A DNA stretch of 64,000 nucleotides from Icerya purchasi (Eukaryota > Arthropoda > Insecta > Hemiptera > Monophlebidae). The stretch lies in NCBI GenBank assembly GCA_039619475.1, contig CM077116.1, forward strand, positions 254,053,440 to 254,117,439. The letters run 5' to 3'. How positions within the stretch are numbered: position 1 is the stretch's first letter; the number at the start of each line of letters is the position of its first letter. The notes beneath the pieces are model-generated. The model searched no databases and had not been told where the DNA came from. It saw nothing but the letters and a program-made list of their open reading frames with translations. This document shows, piece by piece, positions 23,864 through 34,928 of this stretch. A program made the position numbers and the translations under genes.

Positions 23864-26390
23864 TACAACTAAAAAGCATGTGAATTAAGCCAAACTGTTG
23901 TTTCTTACCCCGGACAAATTTGACAAATTAGACAAATTAGATAAAATTATATATCCTTGTTCTTTTGGTTTTTTTTTTATTAAATCGATTAATTTTTCTC
24001 TAGCACTGCCACGGAATAAAAGTACATATATAGGCGCAATAACAAAACGGAAACTATCGAAACAACCGCGCAAAACACAAATAATACAATTAGGTTCGAA
24101 CAAATCATCCGAAAAAGAAAATAGATTGACTTCGAAATCGGTCGGCGCCATTATGACTGCGAAAACTAGTTTATTTATATGTATTGAAGACAATCGTTCA
24201 CTACGAATGCCTTTCACACTTACTGATGTAATAGTAAAAAAAAAAAACAAAAAAAAACAAAAAAACAAAGAACCTATCCTTGTATTTTACAAGTTTTTTT
24301 ACACTTCTGTATAAGGCAGAAGCCGGTTCTTGATGCCGGATTGGAGAAACGCAACCGCTTTCCTGCGCCAATAAAAACCTCGACGAACGTATGGAAATGT
24401 TCGCGTATCATAAAAAGCCAATTAGCGGCTAACGGTAGATGAAACAACAGTTCGATGTCGCATATTAGACCCGAAAATAATGCAAGGGCTCTGAGAGGAG
24501 AAAGAACAGGTGTAAATTATTGGTACAGAGTTGATGTTAGGAGTTATAAAGGTGAATACTACAAAACGATTATTGAAAGTAGCAATTTACAAGACTGGCG
24601 GGGCGGTAAACTAGGCGAGCGCGGTACAGCGCTTGATAACAATGATAACAAGATATTTCTAGTTGCACCAAGTCGATTCGACTATGCACCACGTGCGAGC
24701 CTTTCAATTAGCCCGGCACACGAAGGAACCCGAAAAACCATAATTTTTATATGCTTTTTTTCCCGGTAAACCCGCAAAAAGTGGAACGGTCGACAACTGG
24801 AATCGAAGCGGTTCTCTCAGCCGACAAAATTCAACTGCCTCTGCAGCTCGTGCAAGAAATAGGATTGTTGTCGGACATGCGTGTTTACCGTTCAGCAGCG
24901 ACCAAAGATCAAGCAAATCACGTGCAAAACCTTTTAACGGCGTTTTATTGGCTAAAGAATACGTCGTCTCGCGCGCCCTTTCCTCATTTTCCGGTCCCCT
25001 GCTTCAGCTAATTCCACATTTACATAATACGTATTTCATGTATGATGTTTTAACCATTTACGCAAGTCCTTTCAACTGATATTAATTTCCGACATTAAAA
25101 TACATCCCACTTTTTATTCTCCTATTTGTTTTACTTTACTCTTACTACGCCTTAGTATGCATCGGTTAAAAACCAGAGAAATCGCGTTAATTCTCTCTAG
25201 CAGAGTAAGCACAGCTTTTATAAAATATATACGTGATATAAACAAAAATACTGGAAAAAAAAAAAAAAAAAAAGTGTATTTTAGGAGGAAATAATACTTT
25301 AGGGGACAGTTTCTTCGGTAAGAAGAGATATTTCGCAAAATTACAGATTACAGATTGGCCACCATAATTATATCTAAATTTCATACATAGGGGGACCACA
25401 TTTGTCCGCCAAATCTTTAAAAAAAGGTACGCAGATAGTTGGCAGAAGTGTACATTTTTAATTGTACTAGGTTGCAAAAGAAGTTTCCTTTAATTCCGAC
25501 GATGAACAATTTTTACTTTTCATAAGTGCTTTGCGGTTGAAGATTTTATAATTTGCGTAATAAAAGAGATGCTTCTGCAAGGAGACCTACGGGCCGCAAT
25601 TTTTAATAAAAACGGAGACAGTTTGCAAACAATTTTAGACAGCCGGATAATTGAACTAAACTTGTAAACGCGCCTGTTTCGAAACAACCGCTGCTACACC
25701 TATGTTTCATAACTACATTTGAGGGGAAATTTCGCGGTACAATTGGACAAAAATTGTATTCATCGTCGACAACATCGCGTTGTCCTAATAGCCTCGAAAA
25801 CGATTTTTAAAGTCGGGAAAAAAAAATTAATTTTCTCTTTTTTGCGACCATGCGATTTTAATTTCTCCGGCTAACATTTGAACCGAGGAGACGCCACACA
25901 TGGCTGCAATATTCTCAACTCTATATCGGAAAAATTTCATCACATTCCGACACGACCCTGTTTCGCAAACATCCCATTCGAAAGCTCTCTTAAATGTGTG
26001 AAACCCACTTAGAACAAAATGAAAACGAGATAAACTTTTCTTCGCAAACAACTTAACGTAGACAAATTTTAGGTTTTTCACCAAGATCAAATATTAGTAG
26101 TACTTTATTATCCTTTTTTCTTTTTTTTTTTTTGTTTTATTTCCTTAAAATTAGTACCAGTAAACTACTCAAAAATATCCCCGAAATGATACTCTATTCA
26201 GATTATTAAAATTACTTCGTGTTAGGGGAGGGGGCGCTGTAAGACCAGATAGGCAACACCCGTGATATGGAACAAAAGTACGAATTACAGCTCCCCTCCC
26301 CCCAGTAACTTTTGTCGTCGCATGGGTTTTTCGATTTTTCTTTTTTAGCGACACGTCAATTCTGTCAGATTTATTTATTAAAAGTTGCGC
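23864..26390. other. Spacer; CpG-richer part at 24.3-25.0 kb
   Basis: Open frames at 24,455-24,769 and 24,751-25,011 overlap in different frames and have no recognisable domain. The remainder is AT-rich with homopolymers. Nothing assignable. Confidence 0.35.
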
Positions 26391-26394
26391 CAAT

Positions 26395-26514
26395 GTGAGA
26401 AATGTTAGATATGTGAGAAATGTTAGATATGTGAGAAATGTTAGATATGTGAGAAATGTTAGATATGTGAGAAATGTTAGATATGTGAGAAATGTTAGAT
26501 ATGTGAGAAATGTT
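26395..26514. repeat. 18-bp minisatellite, six perfect units plus 12 bp
   Basis: The unit GTGAGAAATGTTAGATAT is repeated six times without change, then a partial unit of 12 bp. Because 18 is divisible by three, the minus strand reads as TYLTFL repeats within an open frame at 26,169-26,528. Sequence identity between units implies recent expansion. Confidence 0.97.
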
Positions 26515-28150
26515 CGCGGCACACACATTTTGCTATCTACTTTCGAGAAATTACTCGAATAAAAGCCGGCAGAGACTAATTATATAGTTGTATAGAGGGC
26601 GAACGAAATTTGTATTGGGCGCGCGACCGTGTAAAAGAAACGGAAAAGGGCAAAATGAAAAATGGAACTATAATCGACAAAAAGGTTGATCTGCATTTGA
26701 ATAATACGCCTGTTCTAGGGCGGCGGACGATTGTGGGGGCGAATAATTGCTGGTGCCGCTGAAAAAACAACAAAGAATTTTCAGGCTAAAGCGTTTTGTT
26801 CGGCAAATGGCTTTTTGCTCGACGGACGGATTAAAATGAAATTATATTTAGAGTTCGGTTTTTCTGTACGCGGCCGAGCTCTCGACCGTATATTGTGGCT
26901 GTCCGGGCGGCGAATCAATATGAATTCGAAAAATATTCCGGAAAAAATACATATACGCCTCTCTATACGATAATAATATAATAATAAAATACAATCGTTT
27001 GGCGCGTTATCTGTTGCAGAAAGGAACAGCCGGCGCTCCTCTATGTTTCTATTGAGCCCCTAAAATTTGACTTCTATGACGTAGGCGACTTTCTACCTTT
27101 CCCGTTTCTTTTTTCTTTCTTTCTTTTTTTTTTTTTTTTTTTGTATTTTCAAGCGGCCCCGCCCCCCCTCGTGAGAGTAGGTTTATTGATTTCAAAAAAT
27201 TGATGAAATCCGCCATCAATTTTCTCCTATTGCGCAATTATTAAAATTATAATTTGATCCCCGGGTGGTAATTTCGAACACGTTTAATTAGCCGCAATTT
27301 TCATCTCTTTTTCCGATTTTAATTTTACCTCCGTTTATTAAAATGTGTTGTATCTATTGCGGACAGTAGTTATCCTTCCTCGGTTGAAAGTTTTGAAACG
27401 TTCAGTGTCACCTGTGATGCGTGTACATATTGTAAATAGTACTTTTAAATTTATAATAGTGGTTGAAAAAAAATTTTGGCCGAATCATTTCGTTGATAAA
27501 TTTTTTAAAAATGTTAATTTCGTAATTACGCGTTACCTCTTTTTTCTCTCTTCCGGGTTAACTAATATGCGTAATAATACCTAACGTTTATAAAATAAGC
27601 GGACTGTTATAACGTGTTTCGGAGATTGCCGATAGGGGGAAATATTTGTAAGGGAAGGATATAAATTTTTAAAAGAAAATAACGTACATTAAAGTAGAGC
27701 AATCACGGGTTTTTCAGCAGTAAGGTAATCAAATTATTTATAGAGATGTATATAAGTATTCTTTATTATTAATATATACCGCCGATACAGGTGTATTGTC
27801 TGTGTTAGAGTTTATATTCGTTCCAGTTGAAGGTCGCTAATGGTATAACACCCCCGTCTGCGATGACGAGGATGAAAATATTTCAAGTATTAAATTTTTT
27901 TGCTAAATCTCCGCATCATAGAAAAAAAAGTGCAATAAAGTCGAAAAATGTTTTTTTTTTTTCAAAATTTCATAAATACTAAAAAGAAAGAAGTGTAAAA
28001 AGTCCGATAAAACTTAAATCGGAACTTTTAATAAAAAGTTATTTTCGATGATTTTGTTTTGCTTTTTTTTTCTGGATGATAATTATTAATCCTCTCTATC
28101 AGCTTTGGTAGTAATATTAATTCGATTTGATAGAATATTTTTCATGTAGC
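26515..28150. other. Spacer, nothing recognised
   Basis: Moderately CG-containing up to 27.3 kb, with a T-run of about 20 at 27,124-27,142, then AT-rich. No motif seen. Confidence 0.4.
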
Positions 28151-28154
28151 GGGC

Positions 28155-28169
28155 GGGGGGGGGGGGGGG
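28155..28169. repeat. G15 homopolymer
   Basis: Fifteen consecutive G on the plus strand, unusual in this AT-rich context. Confidence 0.95.
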
Positions 28170-28558
28170 CAGCAAGAGATTTTGCAATATCCGCTCAGAT
28201 AAACAAGGATAAATAAATTGAATAGTTAAAATTTTTAGCGAGAAATTGACCTAATAAAAAACCGGAAATTCCTAAATTATATATTTTAAAACAATCTGAA
28301 TCGGAAAAAATAAAATATTCGGTTAGCAAAGAAACTTCGAATTTCACCAATTGTCTGCGAAAGCATCGATTACTGTCTTTCTTTCACTAATTTCCCTACA
28401 CCTGGGGCGAGAAGCGTTCGAAATATTCCGCTTTTAAAGTTTCACATATCCCCTCTGATATGCTTATCTATTAGTATATAGGGAAAATGTTTAACATTTC
28501 ATCGATCCGAATGAAGATTCGTTGAATTATCCGCGCGTCAATTTTTCGGTATAAAACC

Positions 28559-28695
28559 ACCTTGAAACAATCCCATATTAGAGATACTCTAACGTTTCAG
28601 ATTGCACTATTTATTACCATCGAGTGTCTCTCGATGGTAATAAATAATGCAATCTGAAACGTCAGAATATCTCTAATATGGATTGATTCAACGCG
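28559..28695. repeat. Long hairpin, 52-nt arms, 5-nt loop
   Basis: Arm 28,573-28,624 and arm 28,630-28,681 are reverse complements at 49 of 52 positions. Weaker pairing extends outward about 13 bases on each side. All three mismatches are C opposite A on the plus strand, which become G:U wobbles in a minus-strand RNA. It could be a miniature foldback element or the source of a double-stranded RNA. Confidence 0.9.
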
Positions 28696-28934
28696 ATACC
28701 GACAATAGACATGCTGCCGACTGTTAATATTTCATTAATGTTGATCGGTTGAATTAGAGAAAATCAAATGAAGTTGAACGATGCAAACTGAGATACTTCC
28801 GAATCATATTTTAATTCCAAATCCCTTATGACACAGAATGCTAAACAACACCTCCAATCATCGTAAGTAGCAATCAAAGTGACAAAATATAAATATCGCA
28901 CCATTATTATGCAACTTTTTATTTCACTCTCATA

Positions 28935-29190
28935 ATTCTCATTAGTGGATTTAAAAATTTCTTTACAATTACAAAATAATTAATATACGTATTAAAAATA
29001 AATTAAAAAAAAAAACAAACCCCCCTATTACATAAAATAATAATTTTTATAAAAAATACAAAATATAGCCGACATGTTTCGGAGTTACATACTCCATAAT
29101 ATTGCCATGTAAGTAACTGCGAAACATGTCGATTTTATACTTTTTTATAACAATTATTATTTTCTATAATACGTGTGTTTTATATAATAC
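28935..29190. repeat. Imperfect foldback element with GAAACATGTC arms
   Basis: Arms at about 29,038-29,090 and 29,103-29,155 pair imperfectly over about 50 bases, each containing the octamer GACATGTT or its complement. On the minus strand GGAGTATGTAACTCCGAAAC reads as a stem-loop followed by GAAAC. This is comparable with the motif of the foldback at 56.75-57.04 kb, though the CTGATGA half is degraded. Confidence 0.6.
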
Positions 29191-29191
29191 T

Positions 29192-29208
29192 AGGGGGCTT
29201 TGCCCCCT
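29192..29208. repeat. GC hairpin AGGGGGC-TTT-GCCCCCT
   Basis: A perfect 7-bp inverted repeat with a 3-nt loop. Read on the minus strand it ends in CTAG followed by T, like the CTRR end after a 3' hairpin in Helitrons. Only the short motif supports this. Confidence 0.5.
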
Positions 29209-29339
29209 GGCCTCACACGATGAACGAAAGCCAGTACCGGTTGAAGGGTGGATGGAAGCGCGGTACTCCGTAAGTAAATACAGCAGTACCGCGTTTTCAT
29301 GCGATTGGTAATGATCTTATTAAATTAGCGCTGATCTAT

Positions 29340-30220
29340 TCACTTTTTGTTTTGAGCCTCAAGGTATGAAAACTTTCGATATTTTATAATTCTCCTAAAA
29401 GTCACTGACCTGGAACTGTCGATTAATAAAAAAATTAGCTTTCCAAGTGCCATAGAACGGTCTCAGGACTTTTTTTTTTGTTTTTTCATCTAATATTACG
29501 AAAACTGAATTTAGCTTTTTAAAAGTTTGAATTAAAATAGCTCAAAAAGTTCAATCGCTAAAATAAGCGAGGGAAATGCTCTAAATTCAATTCTCTTTAA
29601 AATGAGACCTAGAGCAGTTCAGTAGAATAATTAGCTTTTGATAAACGATTAAAAAATTTAAAAAACGGCAAAAAAATGTGATTTATTGCTTTGATTTATT
29701 GCTCCTTTTGAGCCCTAAGGTATGAAAATTTTGATCGTTTTATATTTTTCCTAAATGCGGCTAATATAGAGCTGTCGATTTACAAAAAAGTTAACTTTCC
29801 AAGTGCCATAGAACGGGCTCAGGACTTTCTTTTTTTGACTTTTTGTATATTTTTTGATTCATTGTTCGTTTTGAGTCCTAAGGTATTAAAATTTTGTGCA
29901 TTTTACATTTTTCCTGAGAGCTACCAACCTGGAGCTGTTGATTAAGAAAAAAATTAACTTTCTAAATGCCATAGAACGGGCTTAGGACTTTTTTCAAGTT
30001 TTTAGTCTTTTGTCTCATTTTCGTCTATGTTGGAAGAAAAATTTGATTCATTGCTCGTTTTGAGCCCTAAGGTATTAAAATTTTGTGCATTTTACATTTT
30101 TCCTGAGAGCTACCAACCTGGAGCTGTTGATTAAGAAAAAAATTAACTTTCTAAGTGCCATAGAACGGTCTCAGGACTTTTTTCCCGATTTTTCGTCTAT
30201 TTTTTCCCGATTTTTCGTCT
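29340..30220. repeat. Tandem array of about 180-bp units (about five)
   Basis: Units begin near 29,350, 29,530 (badly degraded), 29,706, 29,870 and 30,058. Each contains TTTTGAGCCCTAAGGTAT, then CCTGGAGCTGTTGATTAA, then AAGTGCCATAGAACGG and CAGGACTTT, in the same order. The last two units are nearly identical, the first ones diverged. A satellite-like array or the internal repeats of a non-autonomous transposon. Confidence 0.85.
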
Positions 30221-31000
30221 AATATAGATATTTAATAAAGTGATAAAACAGAAGATGAATTCGAACATTTATAATTCAAATATACGTATGTTTACACACA
30301 ATGTATTATTAACGTTGGACTTTCATTCGAAACTTTAAATTCCTCCGTACGAAATACGCGCCATATTAGATCACTCCGGAGTTTTTTTTGTGTTTTTCCA
30401 TTTTTAAAAATTTAATGATTGTAATTATTATAATTTACAGTTTTATACAGTTTCAAAAATTCTATCGAACTCGCTAAAAAAAAATTCGAAATTTTCCGAT
30501 CTTCATCCTGCGTGTAAATTACTGGGTTGTACAATGATAGGCACTAATGCTACTGAAAATAATTTTAAAGTCGAGGAATACCAAAAACATTTAAGTACAC
30601 ATTTTTTTAGGCGTAACGTATTGAAATAATCAATTACGGGAACCCCATAATCATTATTCTGATTTTCTAAAATGGCATTTATTTTACAGCCGTTAATGTT
30701 TTTTCATTCAATGTATTACACTCTGTTCCGTTAATATTATTATGCGGACATTCACGAAAAAAAAGAGTTTTAAATTACGAATAAAATTCACAAATTTAGA
30801 CGCACGAGCTTGTCGAAAATTTCAGATTTCATCAATACTGAAATTAACGAATAATATTAAAGCGAGTCGCATCTAATTCAAATTTCCGTGATTCTCGCGT
30901 TTCTTTGTTTTTCATATTAACCGTCGTTGAGGTAACTCGCGAAGATAGGGCTTGGTAAATAATAATAATAAAGTATAGGTAAGTCCTGTTTGTTAATATT
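30221..31000. other. AT-rich spacer, nothing recognised
   Basis: No motif seen between the tandem array and the foldback element to the right. Confidence 0.45.
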
Positions 31001-31002
31001 TA

Positions 31003-31330
31003 TGGAATAAAATAAATAAATACCCATTATTGACGAACAAAATTAGTACTAAATAATTTTAATTAAAATAAATACCTCAATTTAAGGAAATATTTCCGGG
31101 CATGATCATCACAGCTAACCATATAGAGTACACTGGGGTAAAACTAAAATCTAAAGCCGTTTGGTTTTGTGTTTGTATCTGAGTGTACTCTCTTCATATT
31201 GTTAGCCGGTAATTATGCCCGGAAATATTTCCTTAGATATTGAAGTATTTATTTTAATTTAATTAAATTATTTAGTGCTATTTTTGTTTGTCAATAAGGG
31301 GGGTATTTATTTATTTAATTTTATGATAAT
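31003..31330. repeat. Foldback element with about 130-bp arms
   Basis: The left arm (31,003-31,133) and the right arm (31,182-31,330) are reverse complements over most of their length. The pairing is strongest around GGAAATATTTCC with GGGCAT on one side and ATGCCC on the other, and at AGAGTACACT / AGTGTACTCT. The centre of about 48 bases is unique. Typical of a MITE or foldback transposon; no transposase. Confidence 0.85.
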
Positions 31331-33000
31331 AAAGTGTTTAGGGTTTTTTTTTTTCTTTTCGATAAGCACTCCGAGTATTTTCATCGTTAACGGAGATGCA
31401 TTCAAAAGCCATATTAAAGAAAATTTCGATTTTAACGCACGATCTGAAGAGAACGACGTTAGTTCATTCAGAGGAAACCCGGATAACTTAGAAGAAACAA
31501 ACCTATTTGTCGAATTGTTCAATTTTTACCGGTGGAAAACATTTTTCGAAAATTTCTTCTATCGCTGTTAAATAATGAAATTTCCTAGTTCATACTTCGT
31601 GTGGTAGGGAATATTTCTGTGTTTCTTTATCTCACATGTTTCTTCCGTAATAAATGGGGTTTTTTTTGTTTTTTTTTCTATTTTCTCACGACGCATAATG
31701 TAATAATATTTACATTTATTTCATGCGTACTTACGTATAATAGACGGTATTAAAATAAATCAAAATTTGCATCCGTTTCCATTTTTTAGATACTTCGTCC
31801 CCAGAAAGTTTCAGTTTTTCTGTTTCGAAAAATAAAAAGCGAAAACTCATTTCTTGATTGCAAAGCACACAGCTTAAAATCTTTCCGCGTAACAGCTGGC
31901 TCGTGTATGCAGTGAGCCAAAGTTCCCATAGATGAACAGAGTTGTTTGCAAATTCGGCTTTTCATCAGTCTCGCATTACCACCAGCGGGTCGACTAATTC
32001 GGATAGTTTCTCTCAGGCATTGTAACTTTATGACGAAAATTTCTGGTAGCGATGAAGTAATATATTCCGATTGACCGTTTCCGCTTAAGTCATAAATCCT
32101 TCAACTGATCCTTTCATAGATGCCGCTTCACCGGAACAAATCCCGACCATATATTGATCCTAAAACAATTTTAACGTAAATACGTTATCGCGTCGAATAA
32201 GTTTACACCGCAAAAGTTCTCGTTGCAGCATAAAAGTTTCGATTTATTATCTTCCGTTTCTTAAATAAATCGTACCTCATAGTTTGCCGTATGTATACAT
32301 TAGTTGATTCATCTAGTGTTACAATGCAAAACGGCATATTAACAAATTTAGTTGCTACAATTATCTTTTTTCTTTTTAATTTTACCAGACAGTTTTGGAA
32401 TTACCTGAATTTTATTTTTTTCTTCATCTTCGGAAGCATAATTCCCACTGTTTTACGGGAAAAGGATGAAAATTCGTGTCTTTCCAATTTCAATGCTACT
32501 AACTGCGACAATTACGAGACGGAAGGTAAACTTTATCGCATACCTTCACGGCTTTTTCAAATTATATTTCGTTGATTTCTAAGGGCTTTTTGAAGTTTTC
32601 GTTTTTTTTTTTTTTTTTTTTTTTACGAAAGATTTTTATGTTCAGTTGAAAAATGACGCTTTAATTTAACGCGGATAGCACCGCGAGTGTATTGGCACAA
32701 TTTCTTTTCCACATCAACGTAGTTCACCGTAGAAGCACTTTCGAGTTTGTTTTCAAAGTTTATCTCTCTTCTGTATCATCTTTCATTCTATACCGGTACT
32801 GGTAGTACAAGTTATCAAATACTAGAGCTCTATCAGATAGTCCATAATCCGTGTGTTAAAGAATATGGAGTCGATAATTTCGGCGACCATTTGTTATACT
32901 TCTGTGGGCCGTGTTTGATTATTAATCACGCCGGCGCCATTTAAAGACGAATCAACATCACTATTAAACGATACTTTGAAAACATTAAAAATTTTAACAC
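31331..33000. other. Spacer, nothing recognised
   Basis: Open frames at 31,275-31,571 and 32,291-32,575 have no recognisable domain; T-runs are frequent. Nothing assignable. Confidence 0.4.
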
Positions 33001-33003
33001 ATT

Positions 33004-33167
33004 CCGGCCGTTGATTCGATTTGGTGGTTTGCCATTGCCTTTCACGTGATTATTAGCGATTATTTATTTTATTTAATTCTTGTAATAAGTTCGTCGTCGC
33101 TCGGGGTCGAACCCGTGACCTCCATATCGGAAGTTAAGCGCTCTAGCAACTAGGCTACCGCGACGAC
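33004..33167 (-). mobile_element. tRNA-derived SINE (family S2), minus strand
   Basis: Read on the minus strand from 33,167: GTCGTCGC, then A-box region GTAGCCTAGTTGCTAGAGCG, then a perfect B box GGGTTCGACCCC, then GCGACGAC. The first and last octamers are complementary, as in an acceptor stem. Downstream at about 33,045-33,020 lies AAAGGCAATGGCAAACCACC, resembling a body motif I associate with insect SINEs. The D and anticodon arms do not fold well, so I call it a SINE rather than a tRNA gene. The head resembles that of the SINE at 23.5 kb. Confidence 0.65.
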
Positions 33168-34925
33168 TATATATATATACATATATGTATACAGAAAAAA
33201 TACAAAATTGAAGTATGTACTGAAATCAAACTGACCAGATAAGACCAAGCTGGAAAAAAAGAAGAACGGTATATATTCTTCGTTTGTAAATTTTCATACA
33301 AAAAGATCAAAAGATGATTCTTTTTCTGGTAAAATATCATCTGCAAAAACCTAAACTTAAAAATTAAATATAAGTGCTAATTGTTTACTTGCGTACCGAA
33401 AAATGTTTATGTCTCAGTAACCGATTTTTCATATCCAATGTTGCTCGACAGAGATTAAAGTACACAGTTTTATAGACTTGTAGCAATGTTCTCGTCAACC
33501 GAATTAACATATTATATAATTTTTATACAAGCGTGTCGGTGAATAGTTTATAGAATTTGTAGCGAATTAATTTTTATCTCTCATTGCACCTTACGGCGGG
33601 AGGACTGTTTCGGAAGACTATGCCGAGGAAAAAACGGTGCGAACAGTGCGCCAAGGGAACAGGCACGATCGCTGAATTGTATTTCGTCCGAGTGAAACGA
33701 TGCATTCCTTTGTCCTACACGCGTAACAATTTTTAATACGTTTTTCATGCTCTTCAAGCATAAAAGCGCTCGGTCGGACGTAGAATAGGAACGGAAGAAG
33801 AAGAAGAAGAAGAAGAAAGGAAAAAGACAGGACGATAAACTGTAACGGAAGTGTCTTAAAGTAGAAAAAAACTTAGCAATGTAAAAGCACAATTTGCCGA
33901 GACACTCGTTCGCGATGCAAGTCTGAAAAATGAGCAAGAACATTTAAAAGCAGAAGAATTCTTCAGAGCGAATCTCTCGTAGCCTGCAGCTGTAAAAGTG
34001 TCACCCGTCAGCTTGCCAACCCGCAGCGGTTGCACAGTCGTACCTCTTAAGTCGCAACTTGCAAAAACGTCAAACGTTTTTAATAGCGCTGAGAGCTTAA
34101 GCGAAATGTAAAACGAAATTTCTTTCTTCTTTCGATTCTCATTTTTTAGCCACTTTTACGTTTAATTTATATTTAAAACCAATTTTCCGCTGTATATGCG
34201 TAATTCCGTTTCTCAACTTTCCGAAATGTCGACTTTTACGCGATTCTCCGTTTTTTTTCCTTCTTTCCCACCAGATTAAAGATCCCTTTTTCCAATCGTC
34301 CGCAAACGCTTAAACACAATTTTAAACGATCTTCTATTAATCGGTTACTTTTATTTTAACAAAAGCGCAATTTACTTATTAGGCTGTTAACAACGCTTTC
34401 GCTACGTAATATCTCGCGTTTGCTTGCTTATTTCAGACGTAATGTTTCTACCGTCTTCGCTAACCAAAGGCGCACATTTGACACTTCCTTCAATTTTTCG
34501 CTGATTTTTGGCGAGTTTTAATACGAATTTCAGTCGATTTAACCCCCCCCCCCACCACCACCACCACTATTATGTTTTCCTGAGACGTTCTGCTGGAGAA
34601 GACAAAAACGCGGGGAGCAATTAAAATGTGCACTAGACCTATCTTACGAGCTCATATACGAAACAGGTCTGCCTATAGTATTTAAACAATGTTATAGAGT
34701 TGAAAATAGCATCGCACACTGAAATTAACATGTTCAACGGTTTCTATCATCGTTAGAAATCAGTCAGCTTGAATGAAAACGCACGATCATAAATTTGTAG
34801 AAATTCGAAACTAACTCGATCTTCGTTTCTCTGGAAATAGCATCGAGCATGACCGAAAGTAAGGGAGGCCTCGTTACGAATAAAGGTTTCCCAGAAAATT
34901 GAATCCATCCCAGTTGCTGCTCAAT
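33168..34925. other. Spacer with simple repeats
   Basis: Holds a GAA repeat at 33,793-33,818 and a C11 tract followed by CCA repeats at 34,543-34,566. The open frame on the minus strand at 33,581-33,943 translates the GAA repeat into a phenylalanine run and has no domain. Nothing else recognised. Confidence 0.45.
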
Positions 34926-34928
34926 GTA

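Noticed and set aside
25463..25500. Mariner terminus (CTAGGTTGCAAAAGAAGTTTCC)
   Set aside because: It looks like a mariner end, but no partner end or transposase sequence lies within 1.5 kb on either side.
26395..26514. CRISPR array
   Set aside because: The 18-bp units are contiguous with no spacers, and the context is eukaryotic.
33093..33167. Functional tRNA gene
   Set aside because: B box and acceptor-like ends are good, but the D and anticodon arms do not pair and a SINE-type body follows, so it is called a SINE head.
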